From NCBI GenBank assembly GCA_004557855.1, contig SFFJ01000020.1, forward strand, positions 1 through 52,039: a stretch of 52,039 bases of DNA, given 5' to 3'. The translations under genes were made by a program, and so were the position numbers. The stretch's first letter is position 1. Each line of letters starts with the position of its first letter. The notes beneath the pieces were generated by a model. The model was given only the letters and a program-made list of their open reading frames with translations, was not told the origin of the DNA and searched no databases. The stretch is from Oscillospiraceae bacterium (lineage in GTDB: Bacteria; Bacillota; Clostridia; Oscillospirales; Ruminococcaceae). Shown here one piece after another: positions 15,114 through 24,247 of the stretch.

Positions 15114-17491
15114 ACAAGCACCACCGGACGCTGGAGCTGGACCGGGTACTGGAAATGCTGGCGGAGCAGACGACCTGCCCGGCCGGCAGGGAACTGGCAC
15201 GCCAGCTCACACCGAACGATAACTACCGGGACGCCGCCGACGCCCTGCAGCGCACCGCCGATATCAACAGCCTTTGTGCGCGGTACGGCACGCCGGGGCT
15301 GGGCGGCATCCGGGATTGCACCGGCGCCCTGCAAAGGGCAAAGCTGGGCGCCCGCCTTTCCGCCGGGGAAATTCTGCAGGTGGCACAGGTGCTGCGCACG
15401 GTACGCAGCATCAAAAAATGGCGGGGACAGGGCGAAACCCCCACCGCCGCCGATGACCTGTTCCACATCCTTGCCCCGGTGGAGGGGCTGGAAAAGGATA
15501 TCTTCGATGCCATCCTCTCCGAGGAGGAGCTTGCAGACAGCGCCTCCCCCGCCCTGGCCGACCTGCGCCGCCGCATCCGCCGGGCGCAGCTGAAGGTACG
15601 GGAACAGCTGGACGGCATCATCCGGTCGCCGCAGTATGCCAAGGCGCTGCAGGAGCCGATCGTCACCATGCGGGACGGGCGGTTTGTGGTGCCGGTCAAA
15701 ATCGAATGTAAAAATGAGGTCAAGGGGCTGGTGCACGATACCTCCTCCAGCGGCGCGACGGTCTTTATCGAGCCGATGGCGGTGGTGGATGCCAATAATG
15801 AGATCCGGCTGCTGCAAAACGAGGAGCAGCTGGAGATCGACCGTATTCTGCAGGAATTCAGCGAGCGCATCGGGCAGGTGGCGGATGCCACCCGGACGAG
15901 CTTTGAGGCGCTTTTGCAGCTGGATCTTCTGTTCGCCAAAAGCCGTCTGGCCGATAAAATGAAGGCGACGGTGCCGGAGCTCAACGAGGACGGCATCGTT
16001 GAGTTCCGCAAGGCGCGGCACCCGCTGATCCAAAAGGACAAGGTGGTGCCGGTGGATATCCGGCTGGGAGATGGCTTTGATACGCTGGTCATCACCGGCC
16101 CGAATACCGGCGGTAAAACGGTTGCACTCAAAACGCTGGGTCTGCTGACGCTGATGGCGGCCTGCGGCATGATGCTGCCGGTGGCAAGCGGCAGCCGTGC
16201 GGCTGTTTTCACCCATGTGCTGGCGGATATCGGCGACGAGCAGAGCATCGAGCAGAGCCTTTCCACCTTTTCTTCGCACATTGTAAAAATCATCGAGATC
16301 CTGAAAATCGCAGACGACAACAGCCTGGTGCTGACCGACGAGTTGGGCGCCGGCACCGATCCCACCGAGGGTGCGGCGCTGGCGGTTTCCATCATTACGG
16401 CGCTGCGGCAGCGGAGGGTACGGCTGGCGGCCACCACCCATTACGCCGAGGTGAAGATGTACGCCCTGCAAACCCCCGGCGTGGAAAACGGCTGCTGCGA
16501 ATTTGATGTGGCGACCCTTTCCCCCACCTACCGGCTGCTCATCGGCGTGCCGGGGCGCAGCAATGCCTTTGCCATCAGCCGGCGGCTGGGGCTGCCGGAG
16601 GAGATCATTGACGAAGCCAAGAGCATGGTTTCTACCGAAAATACCCGTTTTGAGGACGTGGTGAGCGAGCTGGAAAGCACCCGTCAGCAGCTGGAAAACG
16701 AAGTGACTGCCGCCGAGACTGCGCGGGCCGAAGCCGACCGCCTGCGGGCGGAGATGAAAAAGCAGGCCGAGGCGCACGAGGCCGCCATGGAAAAGCTGGA
16801 GGCCGACGCCCGGGATGCCGCCCGCGCTCTGGTGGAGCGCACCCGCAGCCGCACCGATCTGCTCCTTAATGAGTTGGAGGAGCTGAAAAAGCAGAAGGAC
16901 AAGGCGGATTTCAGCGAGAAGGTGGCGGCGATGCGTCAGGGCTACAACCGGCGCATCGAGGAGCTGCGGGACACCGCCGACCCGGTAAAGGAGCGCAAGA
17001 CGGAGGAGTATCATCTGCCGCGGGCGCTGCGGGAGGGTGATACCGTAACGGTGGCCGCCATCAACCGGCAGGGCACGGTCATTGCGGGCCCCGATAAAAG
17101 CGGAGCGTATCAGATCCAGCTGGGGAACATGAAGATGAAGTGCGCCCCGGAGGAGCTGCGTCTGCCGGAGGACGCCCCCAAGCCCCCCAAGAAAAAGCAG
17201 CCCGTGGGCGGCACCCGCACCAGTCGCCCCGGCAACACCGAACGGGAAGCACGCACCGAACTGGACATCCGCGGGATGGCAAGCGACGAGGGGCTGATGG
17301 AGGTAGACCGCTTTTTGGACCGTTGCCTGATGATGGGCATCAAGAATGTGACAATCATCCACGGCAAGGGCACCGGCGTACTGCGGGCTGCGGTACAGCA
17401 GCATCTGCGGCGGTTGGGCTACGTAAAAAGCCAGCGCCCCGGCATGTACGGCGAGGGCGAAGCCGGCGTAACGGTGGTAGAGCTGAAATAA
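15110..17491 (+). CDS. mutS2: Endonuclease MutS2 / RqcU
   Basis: Protein of 793 residues, family length. ATPase core with Walker A GPNTGGKTVALKT, the STFSSH motif and Walker B LVLTDELGAGTDPTEG; a coiled-coil clamp (about residues 510-620); and a C-terminal Smr nuclease domain with LDIRGM and IHGKGTGVL. MutS2 has been tied to suppression of recombination and, in Bacillus, to splitting collided ribosomes. It starts within the stop of the NUDIX gene. Confidence 0.96.
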   Translation: MNKHHRTLELDRVLEMLAEQTTCPAGRELARQLTPNDNYRDAADALQRTADINSLCARYGTPGLGGIRDCTGALQRAKLGARLSAGEILQVAQVLRTVRSIKKWRGQGETPTAADDLFHILAPVEGLEKDIFDAILSEEELADSASPALADLRRRIRRAQLKVREQLDGIIRSPQYAKALQEPIVTMRDGRFVVPVKIECKNEVKGLVHDTSSSGATVFIEPMAVVDANNEIRLLQNEEQLEIDRILQEFSERIGQVADATRTSFEALLQLDLLFAKSRLADKMKATVPELNEDGIVEFRKARHPLIQKDKVVPVDIRLGDGFDTLVITGPNTGGKTVALKTLGLLTLMAACGMMLPVASGSRAAVFTHVLADIGDEQSIEQSLSTFSSHIVKIIEILKIADDNSLVLTDELGAGTDPTEGAALAVSIITALRQRRVRLAATTHYAEVKMYALQTPGVENGCCEFDVATLSPTYRLLIGVPGRSNAFAISRRLGLPEEIIDEAKSMVSTENTRFEDVVSELESTRQQLENEVTAAETARAEADRLRAEMKKQAEAHEAAMEKLEADARDAARALVERTRSRTDLLLNELEELKKQKDKADFSEKVAAMRQGYNRRIEELRDTADPVKERKTEEYHLPRALREGDTVTVAAINRQGTVIAGPDKSGAYQIQLGNMKMKCAPEELRLPEDAPKPPKKKQPVGGTRTSRPGNTEREARTELDIRGMASDEGLMEVDRFLDRCLMMGIKNVTIIHGKGTGVLRAAVQQHLRRLGYVKSQRPGMYGEGEAGVTVVELK

Positions 17492-17528
17492 ACCGGCAGG
17501 CAAAGGTTAAGGGGAACGCGTGCCCGGG

Positions 17529-17608
17529 GCCCGGCGGGCCTTCCGGCTGCGCCGGAAGCGGCGGCTGCGCCGCCGGCCCCGCCTGCGGCGGGGCGCCCGC
17601 CGGGCCCT
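17529..17608. repeat. Palindromic repeat 11 (divergent cloverleaf)
   Basis: Arms GCCCGGCGGGC / GCCCGCCGGGC around CTTCCGGC/GCCGGAAG, CGGCGGC/GCCGCCG and GCCCCGCC/GGCGGGGC hairpins, just after mutS2. Arms differ from the main type but the plan is the same. Confidence 0.7.
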
Positions 17609-17716
17609 TTTCCCGGGCCTGCGCCCCGCACAAACTTTTTTTGCTGACGAAAGCCGAATAAAACCCGCCCCCCGATGGAACCATAGCAGTATATGGAACC
17701 GTTGGGGGGTATTGCT

Positions 17717-18136
17717 ATGGGCAAAAAGGTACTGGATCGGGCGCTGGTCTTCGGGACGGGGGCGTCATTTTACAGCCTGCTGGAAACGCTGTGGCGGGGG
17801 CACACCCACTGGAGCATGGGCGTGACCGGCGGGCTGGTGCTGCTTACCGTTTACACCGCGGAGCGCCGCACCCGTTCCCCGCTGTGGCGGCGGTGCCTGC
17901 ATGCGGCCGGCATCATCACGGCGTATGAATTTGCAGTGGGGTGTGTGGTGAACCTGCGGCTGGGCTGGCAGGTCTGGGATTACTCCGGCCAGCCGGGGAA
18001 CCTGCTGGGGCAGGTATGCCCGCTTTTCTGCTTTTTGTGGTTTTTGCTTTCGCTGCCGGTGCTGCTGCTGTGCGGCTGGCTGCGCCACCACATGGAACCC
18101 GAGCTGCCCCGTCAGGGCGGCCTGTGCTGGCGGTAG
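17717..18136 (+). CDS. CmpB-like putative ABC transporter permease
   Basis: Membrane protein of 139 residues with about four hydrophobic segments and the block WQVWDYSGQPGNLLGQVCP, typical of the 'putative ABC-transporter type IV' (CmpB) family, where W.YS..P.N..G.ICP is conserved. Despite the name, no ATPase gene is next to it and the transport role is doubtful. The ATG at 17717 has only a GGGGGGT-like site; an ATG at 17693 is an alternative. It stands between two palindromic repeats. Confidence 0.78.
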   Translation: MGKKVLDRALVFGTGASFYSLLETLWRGHTHWSMGVTGGLVLLTVYTAERRTRSPLWRRCLHAAGIITAYEFAVGCVVNLRLGWQVWDYSGQPGNLLGQVCPLFCFLWFLLSLPVLLLCGWLRHHMEPELPRQGGLCWR

Positions 18137-18188
18137 GCCGGGCGTTTCCCCTGCACGGGCACGGGCTTGTGCAGACCCCCGCCCTACA

Positions 18189-18266
18189 GCCGCAGGCCGC
18201 CCGCCTCCGGCGGGCCGGCGGGCTTCGCCCGCCGAAATCGTCCTCCGGACGATTTGGCCTGCGGCC
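18189..18266. repeat. Cloverleaf palindromic repeat 12
   Basis: GCCGCAGGCC / GGCCTGCGGCC arms around CCCGCC/GGCGGG, CGGCGGGC/GCCCGCCG and AATCGTCC/GGACGATT hairpins. The last hairpin differs from the common AACCGTCC/GGACGGTT form by a compensatory C-to-T and G-to-A pair, evidence that pairing matters. Confidence 0.85.
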
Positions 18267-18371
18267 GTCCCCGCCCCTTTCCCCACCCCCGGCGAAATGC
18301 CGCTTTCCTTTTATAACCGGATGTGTTAGAATACTATTAGGATACACCCCAAAATGAAAGGAGAGCCGACG

Positions 18372-18791
18372 ATGATCACCAATGAGATGAGAGATCAGCT
18401 GATTGCCATGGCGCGGCAGGCCGCCCAAAATGCCTACGTCCCCTATTCCCACTTTAAGGTGGGCGCAGCGATTTTAGGCGAGGGGGGCGGCATCTACACC
18501 GGCTGTAATGTGGAAAATGCCAGCCTTGGCCTTACCATCTGCGCGGAGCGCAACGCCTGCACCACCATGGTGGCACAGGGGGAACGCCGCATTGCCGCAG
18601 TGGCCATTTACGGCGGGGAAAGGGGCGGCGATGCAGCCCCCTGCGGCGCCTGCCGCCAGTTCATGCTGGAATTTGCCGATGAAGCACTGGAAGCCCCCCT
18701 GTTTTTCGCAGGGCGGGACGGCAGCTTTGTCACCTCCAGCTTTCAAGAGATCTGCCCGTTCCCATTCCGCAGCTTTGCGGGGAACGATTGA
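18372..18791 (+). CDS. cdd: Cytidine deaminase
   Basis: Protein of 139 residues. Zinc motifs CAERNA and APCGACRQF are intact, along with YVPYSHFKVGAA and GCNVENASLG. It hydrolyses cytidine or deoxycytidine to uridine or deoxyuridine in pyrimidine salvage. AAAGGAG lies just upstream. In Bacillus cdd sits between dgkA and era; here it is displaced about 6 kb from era. It is followed by a good terminator. Confidence 0.95.
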   Translation: MITNEMRDQLIAMARQAAQNAYVPYSHFKVGAAILGEGGGIYTGCNVENASLGLTICAERNACTTMVAQGERRIAAVAIYGGERGGDAAPCGACRQFMLEFADEALEAPLFFAGRDGSFVTSSFQEICPFPFRSFAGND

Positions 18792-18804
18792 CCCGCCATA
18801 AAAT

Positions 18805-18838
18805 AAACCCGGCCGGGGTTTCCTCGGTCGGGTTTTTA
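18805..18838. terminator. Bidirectional terminator after cdd
   Basis: AAACCCGGCCG pairs with CGGTCGGGTTT (one G-U wobble) and runs into a T tract; the minus strand also ends in GGGTTTATTTT, so it can serve the convergent membrane-protein gene too. Confidence 0.85.
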
Positions 18839-18851
18839 TTCGTTTTCGGGG

Positions 18852-19496
18852 TCATCCCCAGTGCGGCAGGATGAGCTGATACAAGACCGCCGCCACAACG
18901 GACAGCCCCATCTCCACCGCAAATTCCTTTCCTCTTCTGCGCAGAAGCAGCACACCGGCAAGCCATGTAAAGACCTCCATCAGGTGGTAGACATAAATCC
19001 CCCGGTCAAGCCTCAAGTTGACCGCCTGCGCCAGCAGGGCGCCTAAAATAGCGGAGGATACCAGCACCGCCGGAGCGCCCTCCCCCTTGGCATACCAGCA
19101 GACCATCGCCAGGAAGAACGAAGCGAAGGACATCAAGACCCATATCATCATATAGGAGCGGGGCAGGAAGCCCAAAACGTAGTGGCAGTAAAGATAATAC
19201 CCCGCCACCATGCTGATAAAAAAGCAAAAGGTATTGATGCCGGCCCGCAGGGGGGATGCCGAATAAACGGAGACGGCGGTCCCCAGCAGGAACCATATCG
19301 CCAAGCGGCCGAAGTAGTTCCCAATATCCATCCTTTGGAGCAGCAGCGGGAGGGTGTTGGCAGCGGTTGCGTCCAGCCATTTTTGCAAAACGCCGAGTGC
19401 GACCCCCAATAGGATGATCCCCACGGTGGCGGCAAGCTGCCGTTTCAGCGGGATGCCCGTTTTCGGCTTTCTTATTTTTTCGAGGAATATTTTCAT
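18852..19496 (-). CDS. Hypothetical membrane protein, 214 aa
   Basis: Six or so hydrophobic helices after a basic N-terminus (MKIFLEKIRKPKTG). Short charged loops, no catalytic motif. The start has AAAGGGAG. The pattern (AGINTFCFFISMVAGYYLYCHY) is familiar from uncharacterised clostridial membrane proteins, but no function can be given. Its base composition is a little less GC-rich than its neighbours. It follows the LOG-family gene by 33 bases and may be in its operon. Confidence 0.75.
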   Translation of the reverse strand: MKIFLEKIRKPKTGIPLKRQLAATVGIILLGVALGVLQKWLDATAANTLPLLLQRMDIGNYFGRLAIWFLLGTAVSVYSASPLRAGINTFCFFISMVAGYYLYCHYVLGFLPRSYMMIWVLMSFASFFLAMVCWYAKGEGAPAVLVSSAILGALLAQAVNLRLDRGIYVYHLMEVFTWLAGVLLLRRRGKEFAVEMGLSVVAAVLYQLILPHWG

Positions 19497-19529
19497 GCTT
19501 GCAGTCTCCCTTTTGCGGTTGGTGCGGCA

Positions 19530-20066
19530 TTATTTTTTTGCCAAAATAGTTTTAATCTCCCCCAAATCGGCGGCAAAGTGGATATCATCCAGCTTTTCCG
19601 GGGCGCACAGTCCCATTTTTACCATATGATGCAGCTGGGTACGCAGCCCCTCGTAGTACCCATCCAGGTTATACAGGATGCAAGGGCCGGAAAGCCGCTT
19701 GATGGCCTTGCGGGAAATGACCTCACTGATCTCCTCTAATGTGCCGGGGCCGCCGGGAAAGGCGATAAAGGCGTCGCCCAGCTCGATCATCCTGGTTTTT
19801 CGCTGGGGCAGGTCCTCGGCGATATACAGGTGGGTAAGTCCCCGGTACTGCAAGTCATCCTCGGCAAAATAGGAGACCTCGATGCCGGTGACGGCGCCCC
19901 CGGCCTGCAGGGTGCTTTCGGCAAGGGCGCCCATCAGGCCGGTGTGGCTGCCGCCGTATACCAGCCCATAGCCGCTTTCGCCAATCCATCTGCCCAGCGC
20001 GCGGACGGCGGTTTCCAGCTTGGGGTCATTCCCGAAGGAGGAACCGAGATAAACGGTGATATTCAT
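19530..20066 (-). CDS. LOG family (TIGR00730) Rossmann protein
   Basis: Protein of 178 residues with the LOG signature GGPGTLEEISE (PGGxGTxxE) and the N-terminal VYLGSS and YGGSHTGLMG. Family members hydrolyse nucleoside 5'-monophosphates at the N-glycosidic bond, releasing base and ribose 5-phosphate; cytokinin-type substrates are known in plants and some bacteria. The ATG at 20066 has GAAAGGA. Follows the DUF3006 gene by 19 bases. Confidence 0.9.
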   Translation of the reverse strand: MNITVYLGSSFGNDPKLETAVRALGRWIGESGYGLVYGGSHTGLMGALAESTLQAGGAVTGIEVSYFAEDDLQYRGLTHLYIAEDLPQRKTRMIELGDAFIAFPGGPGTLEEISEVISRKAIKRLSGPCILYNLDGYYEGLRTQLHHMVKMGLCAPEKLDDIHFAADLGEIKTILAKK

Positions 20067-20085
20067 GGTTTTTTCCTTTCTGCAC

Positions 20086-20316
20086 TTATTCCCGGAATAG
20101 GTTTTTCCCGAACAGGTTGCGGACCTTTGCCGCCATGCTGCGGCGGCGGGCACGCTCCTCCTGTTCGGCACGCTGCCACCCCGCAGGGGTAAAATGCAGC
20201 AGGGCGCCCTCCCCTGCCCCCTGCGGCAGCTCGGCAAGGGGGATGCGGCGGGTTTCGCCGGTAACGGTGTTTTCACATAGGGCATATTCGCCCTCTATGC
20301 GGTCGATGCTCCACAT
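20086..20316 (-). CDS. DUF3006 domain protein, 76 aa
   Basis: Short protein beginning MWSIDRIEGEYALCEN, with IPLAELPQGAGEGALLHF: the DUF3006 pattern of a small beta-barrel. DUF3006 genes very often accompany ComEC/Rec2-like hydrolases, as here. AGGAGG stands seven bases before the ATG. Function unknown. Confidence 0.85.
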   Translation of the reverse strand: MWSIDRIEGEYALCENTVTGETRRIPLAELPQGAGEGALLHFTPAGWQRAEQEERARRRSMAAKVRNLFGKNLFRE

Positions 20317-20454
20317 AGCGGTGACCTCCTTTTGGTTTTTGCAGGACGATGGAAAGCCGGCGGGTTTCGCCGCCCCTGCATATAGTCGGGCCCGCTGCAG
20401 CCGGCAGGCTTTCGGGATCAGCGGTTTTTGCCGGCCCGCGAAAGGCGCGGGGTA

Positions 20455-20539
20455 GGGGCCGCAGGCCAAACCGCCCTGCGGGCGGTTTCTGCGGACTTCG
20501 TCCGCTGCGGCGGGCTTCGCCCGCCGGGCCTGCGGCCCC
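20455..20539. repeat. Cloverleaf palindromic repeat 13
   Basis: GGGGCCGCAGGCC / GGGCCTGCGGCCCC arms around AAACCGCCC/GGGCGGTTT, GCGGAC/GTCCGC and CGGCGGGC/GCCCGCCG hairpins. Almost the same modules recur in the same order at 21531-21611, on the other side of the ComEC-like gene. Confidence 0.85.
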
Positions 20540-20561
20540 GCCCGCCCCCTGCACTTCCCCT

Positions 20562-21470
20562 CTACTTTGCCGTTGTAACGGTTACCGTCTCCCCGTCGCT
20601 TTGCACCGTGACGGTGCCTTGCAGGTCGGTGCGGTACAGGGCGGCGCCCCCATCCGCCAGCCGGGATAAAACAGCCGTAGCGGGCAGGTGATAGCGGTTA
20701 TCCGCCCCCACCGAAATAACAGCATACCGGGGCGAAACCGCCTTGAGGAACTCTCCGGTGCAGGAGGTGGCGCTGCCATGGTGCCCCGCCACCAGTACAT
20801 CGGCAGCCAGGGGTACCCTCTCCTGCAAAAGGGCAGCCTCCGCCTCGGCCTCGGCGTCCCCCATCAGCAGGAACGCCGTATTGCCGTAGGTCACCCGCAG
20901 CACCAGCGAATAGTTATTGACCTTTTCCCATACCGTACCGCGGGCGGGGGCCAGCACCGTAACCGTTGCCTCCCCCAGCGTCAGGGTGTCCCCCGCAAAC
21001 AGGTAGGCAGCGGGGATCTGCTCCCCCGAAAGGGTATCCAGCAGCTTTTCGTAGGAAAGGGTGGTGGGCAGCTGCTCCTCCGGCACAGCGGAGGTATAAA
21101 AGGCGGCCGTTGGGATCTTCTCCAAAACGGTGCGCATCCCGCCGTAGTGGTCGCCGTGGGGGTGGGTCAGTATGGCAGCGGTCAGCGACTTGACCCCCGC
21201 ACGGGAGAGAGCCGCCAGCACCTGCCCGCCTGCGGCATACTCCCCGGCATCCACCAGGATGGCGTCCTCACCGCAGGTCAGCAGCAGGCTTTGCGCCTGC
21301 CCCACATCAATGACCCGGAGGGTCAGCCCTGCGGCAGGCGGGTTGGTGGCAGGGGCTTTCTCCCACGGGGAAAGCTCCTGCCAAAGAAGAAAGGCGGCCA
21401 GCGCCAGCAGCAGGAAAAATGCGATCCAAAGCGTCCGGCGTTCCCGGCGGGTGGTATAGTTGCGCGGCAT
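20562..21470 (-). CDS. ComEC/Rec2-like metallo-beta-lactamase-fold hydrolase
   Basis: Protein of 302 residues: an N-terminal membrane anchor (about residues 14-31) and an exported MBL domain with HPHGDHYGG, MGDAE and VLVAGHHGSATS. This is the C-terminal hydrolase part of ComEC without the channel. Stand-alone members may be extracellular nucleases; full competence for DNA uptake cannot be inferred. GAAAGGAGG precedes the ATG. Paired with DUF3006 downstream. Confidence 0.9.
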   Translation of the reverse strand: MPRNYTTRRERRTLWIAFFLLLALAAFLLWQELSPWEKAPATNPPAAGLTLRVIDVGQAQSLLLTCGEDAILVDAGEYAAGGQVLAALSRAGVKSLTAAILTHPHGDHYGGMRTVLEKIPTAAFYTSAVPEEQLPTTLSYEKLLDTLSGEQIPAAYLFAGDTLTLGEATVTVLAPARGTVWEKVNNYSLVLRVTYGNTAFLLMGDAEAEAEAALLQERVPLAADVLVAGHHGSATSCTGEFLKAVSPRYAVISVGADNRYHLPATAVLSRLADGGAALYRTDLQGTVTVQSDGETVTVTTAK

Positions 21471-21530
21471 GTGCGGGCCTCCTTTCGTGATTTTTTCGGT
21501 TTTTTCCGGCCTGCAAAAGGGGCAGGCACA

Positions 21531-21611
21531 GGCCGCAGGCCAAACCGCCCTGCGGGCGGTTTCTGCGGACTTCGTCCGCAGCGGCGGGCTTCGCCCGCCG
21601 GGCCTGCGGCC
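21531..21611. repeat. Cloverleaf palindromic repeat 14
   Basis: GGCCGCAGGCC / GGCCTGCGGCC arms around AAACCGCCC/GGGCGGTTT, TGCGGAC/GTCCGCA and CGGCGGGC/GCCCGCCG hairpins, between the YgiQ and ComEC-like genes. Confidence 0.85.
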
Positions 21612-21636
21612 CGCCCCTACCCCCGAAGTCAGTATC

Positions 21637-23538
21637 CTACCGCTTTTTGCGGCCGGGCTTGCCCCTTCTGGCACCGGGACGCGGCTTTCCGGTCAGCTTC
21701 GGGTCGGGGCCGCCCTGCCCTGCCGCCCGGCGGGAGATCAAATACTCCCGGTCGGGCTGCACCAGGCAGTCCGCCCCGTGCCCGATAAGGTCCTCCCGGC
21801 CGGCACGCACCAGCGCCTCGATGACCAGCCGGCGGTTTTCCGGCCTCCAGTACTGCAGCAGGGTGCGCTGCAGCTTTTTCTCGTAGGGGTCGGTGGGAAC
21901 ATAAACCGGCTGCATCGTCCACGGGTCAATGCCGGTGTAAAACATACAGGTGGAGGCCGTCCCCGGCGTGGGGTAGAAATCCTGCACCTGCTGGGGATGG
22001 AGCCGATGCTTTTTCAGGAACAGCGCCAGCTCCACAGCGTCCCGCATGGTGCTGCCGGGGTGGCTGCTCATCAGGTAGGGGATGAGATACAGCTCCTTCC
22101 CCTCCTTTTGGCAGATGCGCCCGAACCGCCGCAAAAACGCCTCGTAGACGTTGATATGCGGCTTGCCCATCTCATCCAGCACCCGGGCGCTGCAATGCTC
22201 CGGAGCCACCTTCAGCTGCCCGCTGATGTGATACCGCACTAGCTCGGTGAGGAAGGTATCGTCCTCCTCCCCCATCATGTAGTCGTAGCGCAGCCCGCTG
22301 CGGACAAACACCTTTTTGACGCCCGGAATGGCCCGCAGCTCCCGCAGAAGCTGCACATAGTCGGTGTGGTCCACCCGGACCGCCGGGCAGCGGGTGGGGG
22401 CCAGGCATTTTTTATCCCTGCACAGACCCTGCGTTTTCTGCTTTTGGCAGGCGGGCGCCCGGAAATCGGCGGTGGGGCCGCCCACATCGTGGATATACCC
22501 CTTGAAATGGGGGTTCTTGGTAAAGCCCTCTGCCTCCCGGATGAGCGAAGCATGGCTGCGGGTGGTGATATACCGCCCCTGGTGGAAGGCGATGGAGCAG
22601 AAATTGCAGGCGCCGAAGCACCCCCGGTTATGGGTGAGGGAAAACTCCACCTCTTTTATGGCGGGCACGCCGCCCTCCTTTTCGTAGCAGGGGTGATACC
22701 ACCGTTCATAGGGCAGCTCCGCCACCGCATCCAGCTCCGCCGTTTCCAGCGGCAGCGCCGGCGGGTTCTGCACTAGGTACTGCTCCCCGTGCTTCTGCAC
22801 GATGGGCCGCCCCGTCACATGGTCCTGCTCCTCCAGCTGCAGGCGGCAGGCACGGGCATAGGTCTTTTTATCCTGCGAAACCTTATCGAAGGAGGCGCAG
22901 GAAACGGCGTTTTCCGGCAGCGGGGCGGTAAGGGGGCAAAGATAACAGGTCCCCCGGATATCCCGCATCCCGGCGGGATGCTCCCCCCTTTCCATGCGGT
23001 CGGCTATTTCGGCGATGGGATGCTCCCCCATGCCGTAAATCAGCAGGTCCGCGCCGCTTTCCGCCAAAATGGAGGGGCGCACGGCGTCATCCCAGTAGTC
23101 GTAGTGGGCAAACCGCCGCAGCGATGCCTCCAGCCCGCCGATGACGATGGGCACATCGCCGTAGGCCTCCCGGATGAGCCGGCAATAGACGATGGTCGCA
23201 CGGTCGGGGCGCAGCCCTGCCCGGCAGCCGGGGGAATAAAAGTCCTCGCTGCGCAGACGGCGGGCGGCGGTATAGTGGGCAACCATCGAGTCAATATTCC
23301 CGCCGGAAACCAAAAACCCCAGCCGGGGCCGCCCGAAGCGCTTCATCTCCTCCGGGGTATCAAAGCGGGGCTGCGCCAGCACCGCCACCCGGTAGCCCAG
23401 GCTTTCCAGCAGCCGGGTGATGATGGCCGCGCCGAAGCTGGGGTGGTCCACATAGGCGTCCCCCGTGACATAGACAAAGTCCGCAGCCTCCCAGCCGCGG
23501 GCTGTCATTTCTTCTTTTGTGATGGGCAAAAAGCTCAT
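21637..23538 (-). CDS. YgiQ family radical SAM protein
   Basis: Protein of 633 residues. Starts MSFLPITKEEMTARGW, the YgiQ start block; cobalamin-binding-like N-terminal part (YVTGDAYVDHPSFG, IVIGGLEASLRR) and radical-SAM cluster motif CFGACNFCS. The C-terminus ends in a basic Lys/Arg/Gly-rich tail. Function is unknown though very widely conserved. Two clustered cysteines (CQKQKTQGLCRDKKC) may bind another cluster. It lies 13 bases after the TRIC gene, so cotranscription is likely. Confidence 0.93.
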   Translation of the reverse strand: MSFLPITKEEMTARGWEAADFVYVTGDAYVDHPSFGAAIITRLLESLGYRVAVLAQPRFDTPEEMKRFGRPRLGFLVSGGNIDSMVAHYTAARRLRSEDFYSPGCRAGLRPDRATIVYCRLIREAYGDVPIVIGGLEASLRRFAHYDYWDDAVRPSILAESGADLLIYGMGEHPIAEIADRMERGEHPAGMRDIRGTCYLCPLTAPLPENAVSCASFDKVSQDKKTYARACRLQLEEQDHVTGRPIVQKHGEQYLVQNPPALPLETAELDAVAELPYERWYHPCYEKEGGVPAIKEVEFSLTHNRGCFGACNFCSIAFHQGRYITTRSHASLIREAEGFTKNPHFKGYIHDVGGPTADFRAPACQKQKTQGLCRDKKCLAPTRCPAVRVDHTDYVQLLRELRAIPGVKKVFVRSGLRYDYMMGEEDDTFLTELVRYHISGQLKVAPEHCSARVLDEMGKPHINVYEAFLRRFGRICQKEGKELYLIPYLMSSHPGSTMRDAVELALFLKKHRLHPQQVQDFYPTPGTASTCMFYTGIDPWTMQPVYVPTDPYEKKLQRTLLQYWRPENRRLVIEALVRAGREDLIGHGADCLVQPDREYLISRRAAGQGGPDPKLTGKPRPGARRGKPGRKKR

Positions 23539-23551
23539 AGCCGTTCCCCTC

Positions 23552-24223
23552 TCATTTTCTCGGTTCGGTCTGGCTGTCCTCTGTGATGCGCGGCAGGCTC
23601 CAGCGGTAGTGGGTGGCCAGCATCCGTATGATGAACACCGTAAAAACCCCCGCAAAGACCGCAGCGCTTTCCCCTGCGGGCCCCCGCAGCATAAAATAGG
23701 CCGCCCCGCCCGCAATGGAGGCGATGGCATACACCCGGCGGCACAGCACCATCGGGATTTCCCTGCTCATCATATCCCGCAAAACGCCGCCGCCCACACC
23801 GGTCAGCAGCCCCAAAAAGAGGCACAGAAAGACGTTTTCGGCGTAGCCTGCGGCAATGCCCGCCCGCACCCCGATGACCGAAAACATCCCCAGTCCCAGG
23901 GCGTCAAAGACATTATTGATGCGGTCGATGAGCACCATATGGCCGAAAAAGCCGCCCCGGCAGAACCACGCCAGCAAAAAGACGATTAGGGCGGTCATCA
24001 GCGCCACAATGGCATACAGCGGCTCCCGGAACATGACCGGCGGGGTCTTGCCCAGCAGCAGGTCACGCAGGCAGCCGCCGCCCAGGGCGGTGGTAAGCCC
24101 CAGCAGCAGCACACCGAAGATATCCAGTTTTCTTTGCAGCGCCACCGTAGCGCCGGAGACCGCAAAGGCAACGGTGCCCACGGCCTCCAGTGCGGTGAAA
24201 AGTGTTTCGGGTAGGGTATTCAT
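23552..24223 (-). CDS. TRIC cation channel (UPF0126/YicG) family protein
   Basis: Protein of 223 residues with seven predicted helices in two repeats, each holding the TRIC signature: GGGCLRD and GGGVLRD. Bacterial TRIC proteins are trimeric potassium-permeable channels. GAGGAA precedes the ATG. Spaced 24 bases from ftsK and 13 from YgiQ. Confidence 0.92.
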   Translation of the reverse strand: MNTLPETLFTALEAVGTVAFAVSGATVALQRKLDIFGVLLLGLTTALGGGCLRDLLLGKTPPVMFREPLYAIVALMTALIVFLLAWFCRGGFFGHMVLIDRINNVFDALGLGMFSVIGVRAGIAAGYAENVFLCLFLGLLTGVGGGVLRDMMSREIPMVLCRRVYAIASIAGGAAYFMLRGPAGESAAVFAGVFTVFIIRMLATHYRWSLPRITEDSQTEPRK

Positions 24224-24247
24224 GGGGGTTCCTCTTGCAAAATATAA

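Noticed and set aside
15065..17503. Open frame of 812 codons opposite mutS2, and similar long frames opposite secA, ftsK and others
   Set aside because: Antisense shadows caused by high third-position GC; the sense frames carry full family motifs.
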